A DNA stretch of 35,427 nucleotides from an uncultured Pedobacter sp. (GCA_946478755.1 CAMLDJ010000025.1:1-35427), one strand, 5' to 3'. Counted from the stretch's first letter, positions 9,733 to 18,558 are shown. Notes: a model not told the origin generated them from the letters alone. Numbers and translations are program-made.

Positions 9733-9776
9733 ACCCTGTTTGCACCCTGTTTAGACCCTGTTTGCACCTTGTTTAC
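9733..9776. repeat. Four tandem 11-bp repeats upstream of the HTCS gene
   Basis: Four consecutive units of accctgtttgc or close variants (accctgtttag, accttgtttac) start at 9733, 9744, 9755 and 9766. A weaker fifth unit may start at 9777. The period of 11 bp is close to one helical turn. The array lies about 200 bp upstream of the HTCS start and 26 bp beyond the end of the DUF1801 gene. It is too short for a CRISPR. The rest of 9565-9801 shows no gene. Confidence 0.75.
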
Positions 9777-9801
9777 ACATGGTTAAGTTCGGTACCAATC
9801 C

Positions 9802-10164
9802 TTACCCTGTCTCATCCATTAAAGCAATCCATTTTTTAACCACCTTTTGAAGATTTTCCTTATGTTTTTCCACTTCATCCATGGAATGAAATTTCGCATA
9901 TGCTTTTCCTTTAGGCCCTGGCTCCAACACCCCTGTTTCGTCATTCAACAATTCGCCTTTGTGAAAGATCACTGCCACAAAATCTGTTACTCTCGGGTTA
10001 AAGGTGGCCATTGGTTCTTTGTAGTCGAAACTTGGACCGCCCCATTTTACATCTTCCTCCAGTTCTGGGCCGGCTGCACGGATTATTGCTATCACAGCTT
10101 CCATTTCTGCTTTTAAGGGATGCTTGAGTTTGTTAACAAACCCGTCAATTTTTACGTTTTTCAT
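9802..10164 (-). CDS. DUF1801-family protein
   Basis: A 120-residue soluble protein matching the DUF1801 (YdhG-like) pattern: an N-terminal helix with LKHPLKAEM, the EEDVKWGGPSF segment, which resembles the family's conserved region where a Trp precedes Gly-X-Pro-X-Phe, and a later F-H-K-G-E strand. There is no signal peptide or membrane segment. The biochemical role of the family is not established. The gene is downstream of a Crp-like regulator on the same strand with a 163-bp gap, so it may have its own promoter. Nothing ties it to the glycan genes beyond position. Confidence 0.85.
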   Translation of the reverse strand: MKNVKIDGFVNKLKHPLKAEMEAVIAIIRAAGPELEEDVKWGGPSFDYKEPMATFNPRVTDFVAVIFHKGELLNDETGVLEPGPKGKAYAKFHSMDEVEKHKENLQKVVKKWIALMDETG

Positions 10165-10327
10165 TTTAAGTTTTTTAATAGTTATACCTTAATGTCCATT
10201 CCGACAAACGATTATGGTACAAATATGAAATATCTTCCTTTCCTAAACCTCTACATTTGTTGAGGAAATGAAAATAATTTCACCAAGCCCCGATAGCTTT
10301 GGAGAAATAGGAGCAATAAGTAAAGAA

Positions 10328-10900
10328 TTACTTTTTAACTGAGACGATTCGGCTTACCTGGGTTGGAGTAATGCCAAGGTATGAAGCAATGTGGTGTTTT
10401 TTAATACGTTTAGCCAGATGAGCGTATTTCTTAACGAAATCATCATAACGGTCTTTTGCTGTATATTGCCTGAACCCGATTTCCTCGGGCTCTTTTTCTA
10501 CTATCCAATGCTGTTCCATATAATTGATATAAAACGTTGCGATATCCTGATATGTCCGGGTAAGTGCTTTAAATTTCTCAAAATCATATTCCCAGACTAC
10601 TGAATCTTCTAATGCTTCGATAGTGGTTGCACTCGCTGTTTTGCTTAAAAGAGACGTTGTAGAAGCTGCAAAATAACCTTCGGAAAAAAAACGTTTGATA
10701 TGAATATTCCCATTTTCAGCAGGAGCGTACTGAGAAAACAAGCCCCGAAAAACGAAAGCAACATTTCTTGCAACATCACCCGCCATAACCAAAAAACTGC
10801 CTTTTTTATATGCTTTGCGTTTCCCGATTTGCATCCAGGCCAGTTGTGCTTCAGCACTTAGCTGGTTATAACTATTTATTTTAAGAAAGAATTCTTCCAT
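10328..10900 (-). CDS. Crp/Fnr-family transcriptional regulator
   Basis: A 190-residue protein with an N-terminal cyclic-nucleotide-binding-like beta roll (about 25-115, with KGSFLVMAGD and a YAPAENG loop), a dimer helix, and a short C-terminal helix-turn-helix (HHIASYLGITPTQVSRIVS). This is the size and layout of the abundant Bacteroidota Crp-like regulators. The classic cAMP-contact motif (GE..R/S) is not clear, so the ligand is unknown. A candidate -7 element (TATCTTTG) lies 24 bp upstream. It is 61 bp downstream of an orphan sensor kinase on the same strand, but no target can be named from this sequence. Confidence 0.93.
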   Translation of the reverse strand: MEEFFLKINSYNQLSAEAQLAWMQIGKRKAYKKGSFLVMAGDVARNVAFVFRGLFSQYAPAENGNIHIKRFFSEGYFAASTTSLLSKTASATTIEALEDSVVWEYDFEKFKALTRTYQDIATFYINYMEQHWIVEKEPEEIGFRQYTAKDRYDDFVKKYAHLAKRIKKHHIASYLGITPTQVSRIVSVKK

Positions 10901-10923
10901 TTTGCTGAAAGTAGATAGCGAAC

Positions 10924-10931
10924 CAAAGATA
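10924..10931 (-). promoter_or_regulatory. Candidate -7 element for the Crp-like gene at 10900
   Basis: The minus strand reads TATCTTTG, a full match to TAnnTTTG, and would give a leader of about 17 nt. No clear TTTG -33 element is seen at the usual distance. Confidence 0.45.
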
Positions 10932-10961
10932 AGTCTTTTTCTGAAAGCGTCATTCTATCAC

Positions 10962-12335
10962 TCACCCTGGTTGACCCGACTTCAATGGCAGCAAAATGAA
11001 AAAGCTGGACCCCCGCCCCAAGGTACTTTCAAACCCTACGCTGCCACCTTGCCGCTCTATAAATTCCTTGCACAACACCAGCCCTAAACCCACACCTCTT
11101 TCATTGTCTGTACCAAATTCCGGTTCAGACTTAATAGAAAAAATCATGTCCTTTTTATCCTGCGCAATACCATTCCCATTATCAGTGACGGTTATTTTAC
11201 AATCGCCCAAAACGATCCGGGCATCGATGTTAACAAGCCCCCCATGTGAAGTAAATTTTACCGCATTACTGATCAGATTGCGTACCACCAGCTGAATCAT
11301 ATCCACATCAGCAATAACGATCAGTTGAGCCGGAATTTTATAGTTTAAGGATATACCTTTTTTCAATGCCTGCATTTTCTCCATTTCCAGTGTACCAAGT
11401 AACACGGAAAGGAGCTCTACTTCCACTAATCGTACTTGTGGGCCTTCCATTTGTGATTTTGACCAATTCAATAAGTTGGATAGCATTTCTACGGTATTAT
11501 TGGTCGATTTGAGCAAGGCCTTTTCCAATGAAACGCGCTCTATGCCGTCCAGCTCGTTTCTATTCAGCAGTTCGAGGTAATCTTGTATGTTCATTAACGG
11601 AGTTCGCAGATCGTGGGAGATAATGGACATCAGTTTATTCTTTTCCATATTGCTTTGTTCCAACTGATCTTTTTGTAAAAGAATCTGCTCCTTGCTTTTT
11701 TCTACGGCTATTGCCTTCTGTTCGGCAGCTTTTCTCTCTTTATCATAGCTCCGCCTGATGAAATTGATAATGATGAAAATCGTCACAACCGGGATGGGAA
11801 ATGCAGTAACACGGTCAACAAACTGTCCTTTGCCTGCAGTAAAAGGGTATCTTACCAGGGAAGGATAATAATACTCTACTATGTGCAGGATGACAAAACA
11901 TAATAAATAAACAATCAGCCATTTCAAGTGCTGATTATAAGGTGAAATGGCAAATACCAATAACAGATAAGCGGGCCATATCAGGTCCGTAGAGCCATTG
12001 ATGCCCGAATTAGTGAAATAATTGATTCCTAGAAGTATGACTCCTGTTAAACCGAATACCGTATTGTTGTGCGGTCTGCCATGAAACCTGGAATAATAGT
12101 ACTGGTAAAAAAATATCAAGCCAAATATAAAAGCAGACAGAGAGCCGACGTAAAGGCCTGCATATAAGTTATAAGGAATATATGCAGCGACCAGAACTAT
12201 TAAACCGATACTGATAGAATGAAATATCCGGCTTTCCAAAGGGAACTTTGACTCGTTGCCAGTTGGCTCAAACCAAAAAATATTTTTTCTTTTCAAAGCC
12301 TGGGCCCTGGGAATACTGAATTTGAATTTTGGCAT
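10962..12335 (-). CDS. Membrane-bound orphan sensor histidine kinase
   Basis: A 457-residue kinase. The N-terminal half (about 35-195) holds five or six hydrophobic segments with short loops and no large periplasmic sensor. A coiled linker rich in Lys, Glu and Gln leads to the HisKA motif SIISHDLRTP (His241). The HATPase domain shows RNLISNAVKFT, VTDNGNGI and GVGLGLVLCKEF. All kinase motifs look intact. There is no receiver domain and no response regulator nearby, so the partner is elsewhere or the signal passes through another route. The GH2 gene ends 97 bp upstream of the start. The signal is probably membrane-borne or intracellular, by topology only. Confidence 0.93.
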   Translation of the reverse strand: MPKFKFSIPRAQALKRKNIFWFEPTGNESKFPLESRIFHSISIGLIVLVAAYIPYNLYAGLYVGSLSAFIFGLIFFYQYYYSRFHGRPHNNTVFGLTGVILLGINYFTNSGINGSTDLIWPAYLLLVFAISPYNQHLKWLIVYLLCFVILHIVEYYYPSLVRYPFTAGKGQFVDRVTAFPIPVVTIFIIINFIRRSYDKERKAAEQKAIAVEKSKEQILLQKDQLEQSNMEKNKLMSIISHDLRTPLMNIQDYLELLNRNELDGIERVSLEKALLKSTNNTVEMLSNLLNWSKSQMEGPQVRLVEVELLSVLLGTLEMEKMQALKKGISLNYKIPAQLIVIADVDMIQLVVRNLISNAVKFTSHGGLVNIDARIVLGDCKITVTDNGNGIAQDKKDMIFSIKSEPEFGTDNERGVGLGLVLCKEFIERQGGSVGFESTLGRGSSFFILLPLKSGQPG

Positions 12336-12432
12336 GAATAAATTAAACAGCTTATATGGTCATTGTGCTTATTAAGATAGGAATAGCTAGTGAATTTAAC
12401 ACTATAATTCATCGATTAATTCATTGCGGTTT

Positions 12433-14895
12433 TTATTTCCCAATCGATCCGGACTGCAGCTTAATCTTTTCAGTTTTTAAGGTGCTGCCACTAACAGTCA
12501 GCCCGATTGCTCCGGCCTTTTTGGTCGACTGAACCAACACAACCAGCTTCCCGCTAAAAAGTTTCATGGTGGGCAATTCAAAACTTTCCAATGAAGTTGG
12601 GTCACCATTGCAGGCCGCTTTGTATACCCCCTCGCCGCTGACGCTAAATTTGAGTGGCAGCGCAGCCGTTGGACATGGATTTCCATCCTTATCCACAACT
12701 GAGACGGTAACAAAGGAGATGTCTTTACCATCAGCATTAATTTGCTGACGATCCGCTTCCAGAACAATTTTGTGGGGTTTACCTGCAGTCCGCACTTTTT
12801 CTTCTGCAACAGCGCGACCAGCGCTGTCATAAGCTGTCACGCTTAATGTTCCAGCTGCATATTTGACATCATCCCACATCAGCCTGTATCGGTTTTGAGG
12901 GGTGTCTTTATTTTTTTTCCGTACACCCCGACTCTTTCCGTTCAGGAATAACTCGGCACTTTCATAACTTGTATAGACGAAAACAGGTGTGGTTTGTCCT
13001 TCCCTACCCTCCCAGTTCCAATGGGGCAGGATATGGAGGGTAGGCTTTTCCTTATTCCAGCGACTGCGATACAGATAAAACCGGTCTTTAGCCAGACCTG
13101 CCAGGTCACAGATCCCAAAATAGGAACTTCGGGATGGCCAGTGTTGATCGTAGGGCGTAGGTTCTCCGAGGTAATCGAAACCGGTCCAGACAAACTCTCC
13201 GATTACCCATGGTTGATCATCCTGCAAGGCAAAATCATCATCAGGCAGGTTGGACCATGCGCAGCATTCCAGATCATACGATGAACACTGCAGGTCCGGG
13301 TACTGCTTGTCTTTACCCATGGCTACCGGAAATTTATAAATCCCTCTTGAACTTACAGTAGAAGCGGTCTCGGACCCCAGGATAAAGCCCTGCGGAAAAG
13401 CTTTATAGGCCTCAGGGTACAGATGAAGCCTATAGTTAAGACCAGGGACATCCAGCAAGGCGCCAAATCCCGATTGCATGGTGGCCTGTACCTGATCCAT
13501 GCCAACAGTGACCGGCCTGGTCGGGTCTTCTCTGTGAAAGATATCCTGTAACCATTTGGCCCGTTTTACGCCTTCGGCACCCCGTTGATCCGGAACTTCA
13601 TTTCCGGCACTCCACATGACAATACAGGGATGATTGCGGTTTGCCCGAACAAGGTTAACCACATCTTTTTCGGCATCTGTATCAAAATAGAGGTGGTAGC
13701 CATTTTCGACTTTTGGCTTCGCCCACTCATCGAAACTTTCTGCAAGGAACATCAGGCCCATCTCATCGCATAGTTCCAGCTGTTCCGGCGATGGCATATT
13801 ATGTGAACTCCGGATCGCGTCGCAGCCCATATCTTTTAAGATGGTTAACTGCCGGCGAAGCGCGGCCGTATTGATCGCTGCCCCGAGCGGGCCAAGATCA
13901 TGGTGCAAACAAACCCCTTTAAATTTACGTACCTGTCCGTTGAGGCTAAATCCTTTATTGGCCTCATAGCGGATCTCCCGTATGCCGAAGCGTGTTTTCA
14001 CTTCGTCTTTCAGTACATTACCGGCATAAACTTTAGAAACAGCGGTATATAAATACGGCCTTTCAGGACTCCACAGTTTCGGATCTGCTACCGCGATATG
14101 CTGTTCAAATTCCTGACCGAATCGCTGATCTGTACGTCCTAAAGCAACCTCTTTACCCTGATTATCGAGTATTTGCGTCACCAAACGTAAGTTGTCACCA
14201 GTCACCCTGGTTTTGATATTTACTTTTGCGAATTTCGCGTCAACCACTGGAGTGGTGATGAAAATGCCCCATTGGTCAATGCTTTGCTCATCTTTTACGA
14301 TTAGATGCACATTACGGTAAAGTCCGGCCCCGGGATACCAGCGCGAAGATTTTGGCCGGTTGGATAAATGTACAGCTAAAGTATTCATTTCACCAGGCAG
14401 CGCCTGTCCGGTCACATCCAGATAAAAGCTATTGTATCCATAATTCCATTGTCCAGCCAGCTTCCCATTGAGAAACACACGTGGTTCGCTCATCGCTCCA
14501 TCGAATACCAGCAAAGTACGCTGACCTTTTTTTAAAGCAGGAATTTTTAAGGTCTTCCGGTACCAGCCTTCCCCGGTGTAAGGGAGTGCCCCGGTCCTAC
14601 CCGTTTTTTCCGTAGCCTTTGTCTCGCCGTTTTGCGTGATGGCCACCACTTGCTTGTCAATTTCTTTGTCGAAAGGGCCCGAGATGGCCCAGTCGTGCGG
14701 AACACTTACGATTTTCCAGGCGCGGTCGTTGTATTCTTTTGCGAAGGCATGTTCATTTTTACCTTTGTAGAATTTCCAGTTGTCTGTCAGCGAAATCTCT
14801 ATACGGTTTTGACCGTAAGCGGAGAGTATGACAAAAAAAGAGGCAATCAGGAGTTTCAACCGGGCTCCGTTAAAGGTATTTTTTATGAGGTTCAT
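12433..14895 (-). CDS. Glycoside hydrolase family 2, beta-galactosidase-like, exported
   Basis: An 820-residue enzyme with signal peptide (cleavage near LSAYGQ). It has an N-terminal jelly-roll sugar-binding domain (about 30-190, GEGWYRKTL), an immunoglobulin-like domain, a TIM barrel, then DUF4982-type and further Ig-like domains. The barrel shows GVCLHHDLGPLG and RSSHNMPSPEQLELCDEMG. The acid/base is Glu433 (WSAGNEVPD) and the nucleophile Glu567 (GEFVWTGFDYLGEP). The DUF4982-bearing GH2 group contains many Bacteroidota beta-galactosidases and some beta-glucuronidases. The exact activity cannot be fixed here. Together with the GH31 it could strip galactosyl-xylosyl side chains, but it is 5 kb away behind unrelated regulators, so coregulation is uncertain. 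No TAnnTTTG element was found in its upstream 100 bp. Confidence 0.93.
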   Translation of the reverse strand: MNLIKNTFNGARLKLLIASFFVILSAYGQNRIEISLTDNWKFYKGKNEHAFAKEYNDRAWKIVSVPHDWAISGPFDKEIDKQVVAITQNGETKATEKTGRTGALPYTGEGWYRKTLKIPALKKGQRTLLVFDGAMSEPRVFLNGKLAGQWNYGYNSFYLDVTGQALPGEMNTLAVHLSNRPKSSRWYPGAGLYRNVHLIVKDEQSIDQWGIFITTPVVDAKFAKVNIKTRVTGDNLRLVTQILDNQGKEVALGRTDQRFGQEFEQHIAVADPKLWSPERPYLYTAVSKVYAGNVLKDEVKTRFGIREIRYEANKGFSLNGQVRKFKGVCLHHDLGPLGAAINTAALRRQLTILKDMGCDAIRSSHNMPSPEQLELCDEMGLMFLAESFDEWAKPKVENGYHLYFDTDAEKDVVNLVRANRNHPCIVMWSAGNEVPDQRGAEGVKRAKWLQDIFHREDPTRPVTVGMDQVQATMQSGFGALLDVPGLNYRLHLYPEAYKAFPQGFILGSETASTVSSRGIYKFPVAMGKDKQYPDLQCSSYDLECCAWSNLPDDDFALQDDQPWVIGEFVWTGFDYLGEPTPYDQHWPSRSSYFGICDLAGLAKDRFYLYRSRWNKEKPTLHILPHWNWEGREGQTTPVFVYTSYESAELFLNGKSRGVRKKNKDTPQNRYRLMWDDVKYAAGTLSVTAYDSAGRAVAEEKVRTAGKPHKIVLEADRQQINADGKDISFVTVSVVDKDGNPCPTAALPLKFSVSGEGVYKAACNGDPTSLESFELPTMKLFSGKLVVLVQSTKKAGAIGLTVSGSTLKTEKIKLQSGSIGK

Positions 14896-15051
14896 ATGTG
14901 ATTTAACCTATTGGTCTAATCCAACAAATAACTGATATTTCTAAACGTTTTCCAAATTGTGGCACCCGGCCTCTCCGGCAATTTCACATCGAAAGCGACA
15001 AAAGGGCCCACCTCAGCACAATTACAACAGGATAAGACTGAATTTAAACGA

Positions 15052-15080
15052 GATGAGCCCGATATACAACCGGGCTCATC
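15052..15080 (-). terminator. Hairpin downstream of the M16 peptidase operon
   Basis: GATGAGCCCG (15052-15061) and CGGGCTCATC (15071-15080) form a perfect 10-bp stem with a 9-nt loop. It lies about 100 nt after the stop of the second M16 gene. The following tract on the minus strand is only moderately T-rich, so intrinsic termination is likely but not certain. Nothing else is visible in the 289-bp gap 14896-15184. Confidence 0.6.
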
Positions 15081-15184
15081 TTTAAAACTACTATTTGATT
15101 TCGTTTAAACCTGGGCGTCCAGGTTCAACATTACGATATATCTATAAAGGGTCAAGGCCTTCAAAATTATATCATCATTTGAGA

Positions 15185-16597
15185 CTAGTTGCCGGCCGGT
15201 GCTGCATAGCGGTCGAAGTGTTTAACTTGAAAACCTGATTTAATCAGCCCGGGAACAAACTGCTCTGATTTACCGACGATAACGATTCTGGCATTATCGT
15301 GATTGAAATATTTTTTGCTGACGCGAAGGATATCATCCGCAGTAACGGCATTCAGCTTCTGAAGATAAGTCCGGTAAAAATCTTTTGGCAGGTTATTGAT
15401 CAGGATATTGCTGGCAAAACCCGCAGCACGGCCAGGATTTTCCAGACCCAGCGCAAAAGAGCCATTATATAAGTTTTTTGCATCCTCAAGTATCTGAGGA
15501 CTAACTTTTTCGGTACGCATGATATTAATCTCCTTTAAAAATTCAACCACAGCGCTATCCACTTTTTCATTTCTTACCGAAGCCGAAGCACTGAAAGTCG
15601 ATTGCAGACGTCCAGAGCCCGTTTTGGAATAAGCTCCGTAAGTAAAGCCATGTTTTTCCCGCAGGTTTCTAAAAAGTTTCGCATCCGCACCACCACCCAG
15701 AATTTGATTGGCCAGCAATACAGCATGGAAATCCGGACTACTCATTGGCAGATCTATAAGATTGGTAACCGTGATCTCCGACTGAACCGCATTTGGTACA
15801 TTCACCACATCTACTTCTGTTTTAACGGGGTTACTGACTTTAGCCAAAACAGGAAAAGTGAGCACAGTACCCTTCCAGTCGCCAAATGCTTTTACAGCCA
15901 GCGCTTTGGCTGCTTCAGGCTTAATATCTCCAACAAAGGTCAGGTAACCTCTGGAAGGAGTAACATATCTTTTATATGCAGCCTTGACATCATCCAGCGT
16001 GATCCCATTGATACTTTGCTCGGTTGAAAATTCTCCGAAAGGATGGTTCAGCCCGAATAAAAGCGCATTAACCACACGTCCGGAAATAGCAGTAGCACTT
16101 CGCTCACTGGATTTTAAATTCGTGAGGCTTTGTGACTTTAGTTTATCAAATGAGGACTGAGGAAATGAAGGTTTCCTTAGGGCTTCGGCCATTAACAGAA
16201 ATGCGTCACCAAAGTAACGGGTCAGCGCAGATGCTTGTCCCCCGCCCGCGGAAACGCCTACTTCTGCACCCATCTGATCAACGGCTTCATCAAACTGCGC
16301 CTTTGTTTTTGTAAGGGTACCCTCATTGAGCATACCGCCCAGTAACCCAATAACTCCGGCTTTTTCGCCTTCGGTGATCGGACCTGCGTCGATACTGTAA
16401 CTCGCGGAAACCTTAGGTAATTTATGGTTTTCAACCACCAGAACAGTGATGCCGTTCGGTAATTTATAGATCACCGGATCAGCAAATGTAATGGTAGGTG
16501 CAGGCCCTGGTTTTGGTTTCTTGCTCCTGTCTAGTTTCTGTGCTGCTGCACCCTGAATGAACAAGGCAGCTATAACAAATATAAATATCTTCTTCAT
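15185..16597 (-). CDS. M16-family peptidase homologue, non-catalytic partner
   Basis: A 470-residue exported protein with signal peptide ending GAAAQK and two M16 halves. Where active M16 proteins carry His-X-X-Glu-His, this one reads GLLGGMLNEG, so the zinc site is absent. The C-terminal half keeps the arginine/tyrosine region (LREKHGFTYGAYS) typical of the inactive half or partner subunit. Paired M16 proteins usually act as a heterodimer, the second subunit helping to close the substrate chamber. It starts 2 bp after the stop of the active M16 gene, so translational coupling is likely. The location should be periplasm or envelope. The substrate is unknown. Confidence 0.93.
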   Translation of the reverse strand: MKKIFIFVIAALFIQGAAAQKLDRSKKPKPGPAPTITFADPVIYKLPNGITVLVVENHKLPKVSASYSIDAGPITEGEKAGVIGLLGGMLNEGTLTKTKAQFDEAVDQMGAEVGVSAGGGQASALTRYFGDAFLLMAEALRKPSFPQSSFDKLKSQSLTNLKSSERSATAISGRVVNALLFGLNHPFGEFSTEQSINGITLDDVKAAYKRYVTPSRGYLTFVGDIKPEAAKALAVKAFGDWKGTVLTFPVLAKVSNPVKTEVDVVNVPNAVQSEITVTNLIDLPMSSPDFHAVLLANQILGGGADAKLFRNLREKHGFTYGAYSKTGSGRLQSTFSASASVRNEKVDSAVVEFLKEINIMRTEKVSPQILEDAKNLYNGSFALGLENPGRAAGFASNILINNLPKDFYRTYLQKLNAVTADDILRVSKKYFNHDNARIVIVGKSEQFVPGLIKSGFQVKHFDRYAAPAGN

Positions 16598-16599
16598 GT

Positions 16600-17913
16600 C
16601 TATTTCTTTGGCAGGTAATAAAGTACTACACGCTGATCCTTATTGAGGTATTTCCTGGCAACATCCCTGATTTCCTCAGGAGTGATTGATTTGATCAGCG
16701 TAAGCTGTTCATTCAGGTCATTCGTATTCTTATTGTGAAAAGTATAGCCATTGGCAAGATTTTCAGCCAGGCCGATCATTTTTGTATTCGCACTTACATA
16801 GGCATTCTCAAATTGGTTTTGCAGCTTTTTAAACTCAGAAGCACTGATCAGGTCAGTCTGCAAACGAACAACCTCAGCGTCTATGTCTGTCAAAAGATCA
16901 TTTAATGGTGTATTGTTATTGGGTAATGCCAGGGTAATGTAGGCACCATAATCTTCCAGTGTATAATTAAATGCCGAGACCTGCAACGCAGTCTTTTTTT
17001 GATCCACCATTTTTGTGCTCAGCCTGGAGCTTCCTCCGCCAGACAAAATTGTACTGACCATTTCAAGTACTTTATTGTCACGGCTTTTCATTCCCGGAAC
17101 GCGGTAGGCAGCAAATATTGCAGGAATTTGAATATTGGCATCATAAACGGTGTCCACAATTTGCCTGGCAACCGGTTTTAAGGTGAAAGTACCCTTAGCT
17201 ACAGGTGCGCCTTTTGGCACTTCGTTAAAATATCTGGCGACCAGGGTTTTGGTTTTTTCGATGTCCAGGTCTCCGGCAATGGTCAGAACGGCGTTATTGG
17301 GCGCATAGTATTTTTTAAAGAAAGCAATGAATTCTTCGAGTTTTGCGGCATCCAGGTGCTCCATAGAGCCAATTGGCTGCCAGCTGTAGGGATGCCCTTC
17401 AAACAAATGGCTGAAGATGTTGTCAGCAAACTTACCATAGGGCTTGTTGTCAATACGCATGCGTTTTTCTTCCTTAACCACCTCGTTTTGAGTCTTAACA
17501 CCTGCATTGTCAATTTTTGGGTGTAGCATCCGCTCACTTTCCAGCCATAGCCCGAGTTCCAGCTGATTTGAAGGGAAAACCTCGTAGTAAAAAGTTCTGT
17601 CCTGAGAAGTATTGGCATTGTTCTGTCCACCATTACTGCTAACGATCTTCATAAAGTCACCCCGCTTCATATTGTCACTTCCTTCGAACAAAAGGTGTTC
17701 AAAAAAATGGGCAAAGCCGGTTCTTTCCGGATTTTCATCTTTGGAACCCACATGATACATCACGGAGACCGCAACAACCGGAGCCGTCTTATCCTGATGA
17801 AGAATTACATGCAGGCCGTTATCCAGGTCATATTCGGTAAATTTAACCTGCTGCCCCTTGCTTGCAAGGAATATTCCCGAAAGCGCTAGTGTTATTAAAA
17901 ATTTATATTTCAT
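16600..17913 (-). CDS. M16-family zinc metallopeptidase, catalytic subunit
   Basis: A 437-residue exported peptidase. The ATG at 17913 is chosen because the signal peptide (MKYKFLITLALSGIF) begins there; the longer frame would need a TTG start. The zinc motif HFFEH is His69-Glu72-His73, and the downstream glutamate of the inverzincin site falls in the VVKEEKRMR helix near 145-150. The family cleaves peptides inside a closed chamber formed by two similar halves or subunits. The next gene supplies a half without the motif. An upstream intrinsic terminator separates this operon from the DsbD-N gene. Confidence 0.95.
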   Translation of the reverse strand: MKYKFLITLALSGIFLASKGQQVKFTEYDLDNGLHVILHQDKTAPVVAVSVMYHVGSKDENPERTGFAHFFEHLLFEGSDNMKRGDFMKIVSSNGGQNNANTSQDRTFYYEVFPSNQLELGLWLESERMLHPKIDNAGVKTQNEVVKEEKRMRIDNKPYGKFADNIFSHLFEGHPYSWQPIGSMEHLDAAKLEEFIAFFKKYYAPNNAVLTIAGDLDIEKTKTLVARYFNEVPKGAPVAKGTFTLKPVARQIVDTVYDANIQIPAIFAAYRVPGMKSRDNKVLEMVSTILSGGGSSRLSTKMVDQKKTALQVSAFNYTLEDYGAYITLALPNNNTPLNDLLTDIDAEVVRLQTDLISASEFKKLQNQFENAYVSANTKMIGLAENLANGYTFHNKNTNDLNEQLTLIKSITPEEIRDVARKYLNKDQRVVLYYLPKK

Positions 17914-17935
17914 ATTCAATTTTATGCAACTTCGC

Positions 17936-17968
17936 AAAAAAAGTCAGGACGGCATCCACCAGTCCTGA
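17936..17968 (-). terminator. Intrinsic terminator after the DsbD-N-like gene
   Basis: On the minus strand TCAGGAC and GTCCTGA (arms at 17962-17968 and 17944-17950) form a 7-bp stem with an 11-nt loop, followed one base later by seven T residues (17942-17936). This is a textbook Rho-independent terminator for the gene ending at 18086, placed just before the M16 operon start. Confidence 0.8.
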
Positions 17969-17976
17969 ACTAATTA

Positions 17977-18057
17977 TTAACTACCTATTTTCGTTTTCTT
18001 ATGAATAGGATCTTTATTTCCCCATGAGGCTGCTAAGCCCGTTAAGGTGTCATGCAT
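17977..18057 (-). other. Possible 26-codon ORF or gene remnant
   Basis: After the DsbD-N stop, another minus-strand frame stays open for about 36 codons and ends in TAA at 17977. Its internal ATG at 18057 begins MHDTLTGLAASWGNKD, a composition that looks protein-like and ends just before the terminator. I do not recognise it. It could be a tiny cotranscribed peptide, the tail of a decayed gene, or chance. Confidence 0.2.
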
Positions 18058-18085
18058 TGCTTTTGCATCAATGCGACACCGGGGA

Positions 18086-18532
18086 TTATTTTACCGGAAT
18101 AGAAAATTCCACTGTTTCCGGTGGAAGACATTGAGAATCATCGCAAACCATATATTCCAATGTACCCTTAACAGTAGCATTCGTACCCGTAAGTTTTACT
18201 TTTTGCTGGAAAATAACTGATTTTTCAAAATAGCTGACATTCATATCAAAAGACTTTTCGAATTTGACGATTGCTTTTGGTTCAATGGTTTTGCCAACTG
18301 GTTTGTAAGCTTTTGAAGCGGCGAACTGGAAACTTGTTTTTACAGGGCCACCATCAGCCATATTTTGTGAGTAAAGATGCCATCCATCCTCAATGGTCGC
18401 TTTGAGGTACAAGGTAGCTTCTGTTTTTGAATTTTTTTTGGCCGCATAACTCCACTTCACAGGCTTTAAAATCTGACTGCTTGCAGAAATGCTAAATAGC
18501 AACGCGACAGTAAATAAGAATAAGTTTTTCAT
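18086..18532 (-). CDS. Exported DsbD N-terminal-domain-like protein
   Basis: A 148-residue protein with signal peptide (MKNLFLFTVALLFSISASSQ) followed by a single immunoglobulin-like domain of the DsbD-alpha type. It has the GWHLYSQNM segment and a C-terminal pair CDDSQCLPP, where the two cysteines are spaced like the redox pair of DsbD-alpha. Full DsbD would continue into a membrane domain and a thioredoxin domain, both absent. The stand-alone domain is common in Bacteroidota and probably accepts electrons from a membrane reductase encoded elsewhere. It is transcribed alone, with a strong terminator after it and a dispersed repeat just upstream of its start. Confidence 0.88.
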   Translation of the reverse strand: MKNLFLFTVALLFSISASSQILKPVKWSYAAKKNSKTEATLYLKATIEDGWHLYSQNMADGGPVKTSFQFAASKAYKPVGKTIEPKAIVKFEKSFDMNVSYFEKSVIFQQKVKLTGTNATVKGTLEYMVCDDSQCLPPETVEFSIPVK

Positions 18533-18558
18533 CAGTATATATTTGACTTTTAATTGTT

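Noticed and set aside
9733..9776. CRISPR array.
   Set aside because: The unit is 11 bp with no spacers and no cas genes nearby; it is a simple tandem repeat.
10268..10342. 24-codon plus-strand ORF with a GAGG site and a TACATTTG element just upstream.
   Set aside because: The -7 element is only 9 bp from the ATG, there is no -33, the ORF overlaps the end of the Crp-like gene on the other strand, and it matches nothing I know.
16600..17937. Longer M16 peptidase frame starting at 17937.
   Set aside because: It would need a TTG start next to the T tract of the upstream terminator; the ATG at 17913 directly begins a signal peptide.
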